Of a stretch of 64,000 bases of DNA, positions 63,503 to 64,000 are shown piece by piece. Each line of letters opens with the position of its first letter. Within the stretch, counting starts at the first letter, position 1. Source of the DNA: Tribonema minus (taxonomy: Eukaryota > Sar > Xanthophyceae > Tribonematales > Tribonemataceae); contig JAFCMP010000212.1 in NCBI GenBank assembly GCA_017506865.1, positions 1 through 64,000 of the forward strand, given 5' to 3'. The notes below the pieces were generated by a model that saw only the letters and a list, made by a program, of their open reading frames with translations, did not search any database and was not told the origin of the DNA. A program made the translations under genes and the position numbers.

Positions 63503-64000
63503 CTACTCGAAGATCTTGAGGCAGAGGTTGTCCGGCATCCCCCGAGCAGCATTGTCTTTGGCAGTTTCCAGCGCACTGTCTAAGGTCATGCTCATATCAC
63601 TAGCGATTTTGGCATGTTCGGGTGAGTAGGTGCTGAAATACCCCCTGATGAAGGTTGAGTAAGCAACAACCACCTCGAATTGCATGTCAGCCTCAGTATA
63701 GATCTTCTCTACTTGATCCGTACGCTTGCGCGAGTTGTATTGTGCGAGTTGAGTGTGGCACGCCTGCTCAAGTAGCCTACGAGTCGTCTTGAAAAACTCT
63801 AATGGCCATGCGGGGTCCTTCTGGTAGTCACGGGGGGGACAGAACAGGTTAGGCGGCTTCTTGCTGGAGTTGAAGTCCACCCAGTACCGGTTACCAGAGG
63901 TCCTAGGGACCCAGTGGCCAGCTGCTGCGTGCGCAAGAGCGGACGCACCGGATGATAGTGAGCCTACCGTACTCGCTGAGTCATCCGTTGAGGGGTCCGA
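63503..64000 (-). CDS. Chromovirus Gag, N-terminal part (cut by window edge)
   Basis: The frame is open from the window edge to TAG at 63,503-63,505. Reads RYWVDFNSSKKPPNL, PLEFFKTTRRLLEQACHTQL and ADMQFEVVVAYSTFIRGYFS, helical and capsid-like, with no recognised motif. The same frame goes on directly after the TAG, so this stop probably interrupts Gag. Confidence 0.6.
   Translation of the reverse strand, partial: SDPSTDDSASTVGSLSSGASALAHAAAGHWVPRTSGNRYWVDFNSSKKPPNLFCPPRDYQKDPAWPLEFFKTTRRLLEQACHTQLAQYNSRKRTDQVEKIYTEADMQFEVVVAYSTFIRGYFSTYSPEHAKIASDMSMTLDSALETAKDNAARGMPDNLCLKIFE

Larger units (their letters stand above)
53152..64000 (-). mobile_element. Ty3/gypsy chromovirus encoding a C5-DNA methyltransferase (partial)
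   Basis: Minus-strand order: Gag with CCHC knuckle, aspartic protease, C5-cytosine methyltransferase, reverse transcriptase, RNase H, integrase, chromodomain. RT before integrase and a C-terminal chromodomain define a chromovirus. The methyltransferase between protease and RT is an added domain. The right edge cuts Gag; the 3' end is displaced to below 47,592 by element A2. In-frame stops (63,503; 62,690; 56,037; 54,415) and frameshifts (about 59,500; 58,500; 57,780; 56,750; 54,525; 54,130) mean this copy is not intact as read, though some shifts in GC-rich runs may be assembly errors. Total coding length exceeds 10 kb, much of it Ala/Gly-rich linker. Confidence 0.88.

Noticed and set aside
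54415-63505. UAG as a reassigned sense codon in this genome
   Set aside because: The 1,770-codon family A ORF and the PC-esterase gene have no in-frame TAG, and TGA/TAA also interrupt decayed frames. Nonsense change or local readthrough is simpler; kept only as a low-key finding.
1-64000. CRISPR arrays, bacterial promoters, ribosome binding sites, tRNA or rRNA genes
   Set aside because: No regularly spaced repeat-spacer pattern, no convincing tRNA cloverleaf or rRNA sequence was recognised by eye; the gene structure is eukaryotic. A tRNAscan or Rfam run could still find small RNA genes.

Overview
This 64 kb window looks like nuclear DNA of a green alga, probably a chlorophyte of the chlamydomonad type. 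The support is indirect: GT-AG introns, a plant-type PC-esterase gene, an OTU-protease retroelement of the kind described from Chlamydomonas, a Pro-Thr-repeat wall-type protein, and GC-rich alanine-coding mobile elements set in a background of near 50% GC. No rRNA, tRNA or organelle gene was recognised. The species is not identified.

Layout. 1-4,150 (minus): decayed 5' part of a non-LTR retroelement with zinc fingers and an OTU cysteine protease. 4,809-8,795: weak, broken coding segments. 10,018-13,551 (plus): 5'-truncated copy (A1) of an RLE-type non-LTR retrotransposon. 13,774-14,126 and 14,668-16,912: remnants of a second RLE family (B); the latter has a perfect 23-bp target-site duplication and carries a GAGTA-rich fold-back sequence. 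17,802-32,861 (minus): a many-exon gene whose exons encode Pro-Thr repeats, apparently grown by tandem duplication of phase-0 exons together with flanking intron; a hAT-like non-autonomous DNA transposon (29,783-30,720) lies in one intron. 38,794-43,171 (plus): a two-exon PC-esterase (PMR5/TBL/CAS1-like) gene, the clearest host gene. 43,905-45,778: three short family A fragments. 47,605-53,138 (minus): an apparently full-length family A element (A2) with a 1,770-codon ORF. 53,152-64,000 (minus): a Ty3/gypsy chromovirus running off the right edge.

The main discovery candidate is that chromovirus. Between its aspartic protease and reverse transcriptase it encodes a complete C5-cytosine DNA methyltransferase with motifs I, IV, VI, VIII and X. 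Order: Gag (CCHC) - protease - methyltransferase - RT - RNase H - integrase (HHCC, DDE) - chromodomain, followed by a small ORF overlapping the chromodomain stop codon. This copy has in-frame stops and frameshifts, and both RT catalytic Asp codons now read Asn through CpG-to-TpG changes, yet the methyltransferase is uninterrupted. Element A2 sits inside the small ORF, so the chromovirus was there first.

Much of the window is layered mobile DNA. At least six retroelement 3' ends finish with a shared A-rich tail ending AAGTAC. Short palindromic words (AACTTGAAGTT, TACAGTTACTGTAAC, ACTACTAGTAGT) are scattered through the low-GC stretches. No homology search could be run: family names rest on motifs, and the copy comparisons were made by eye.
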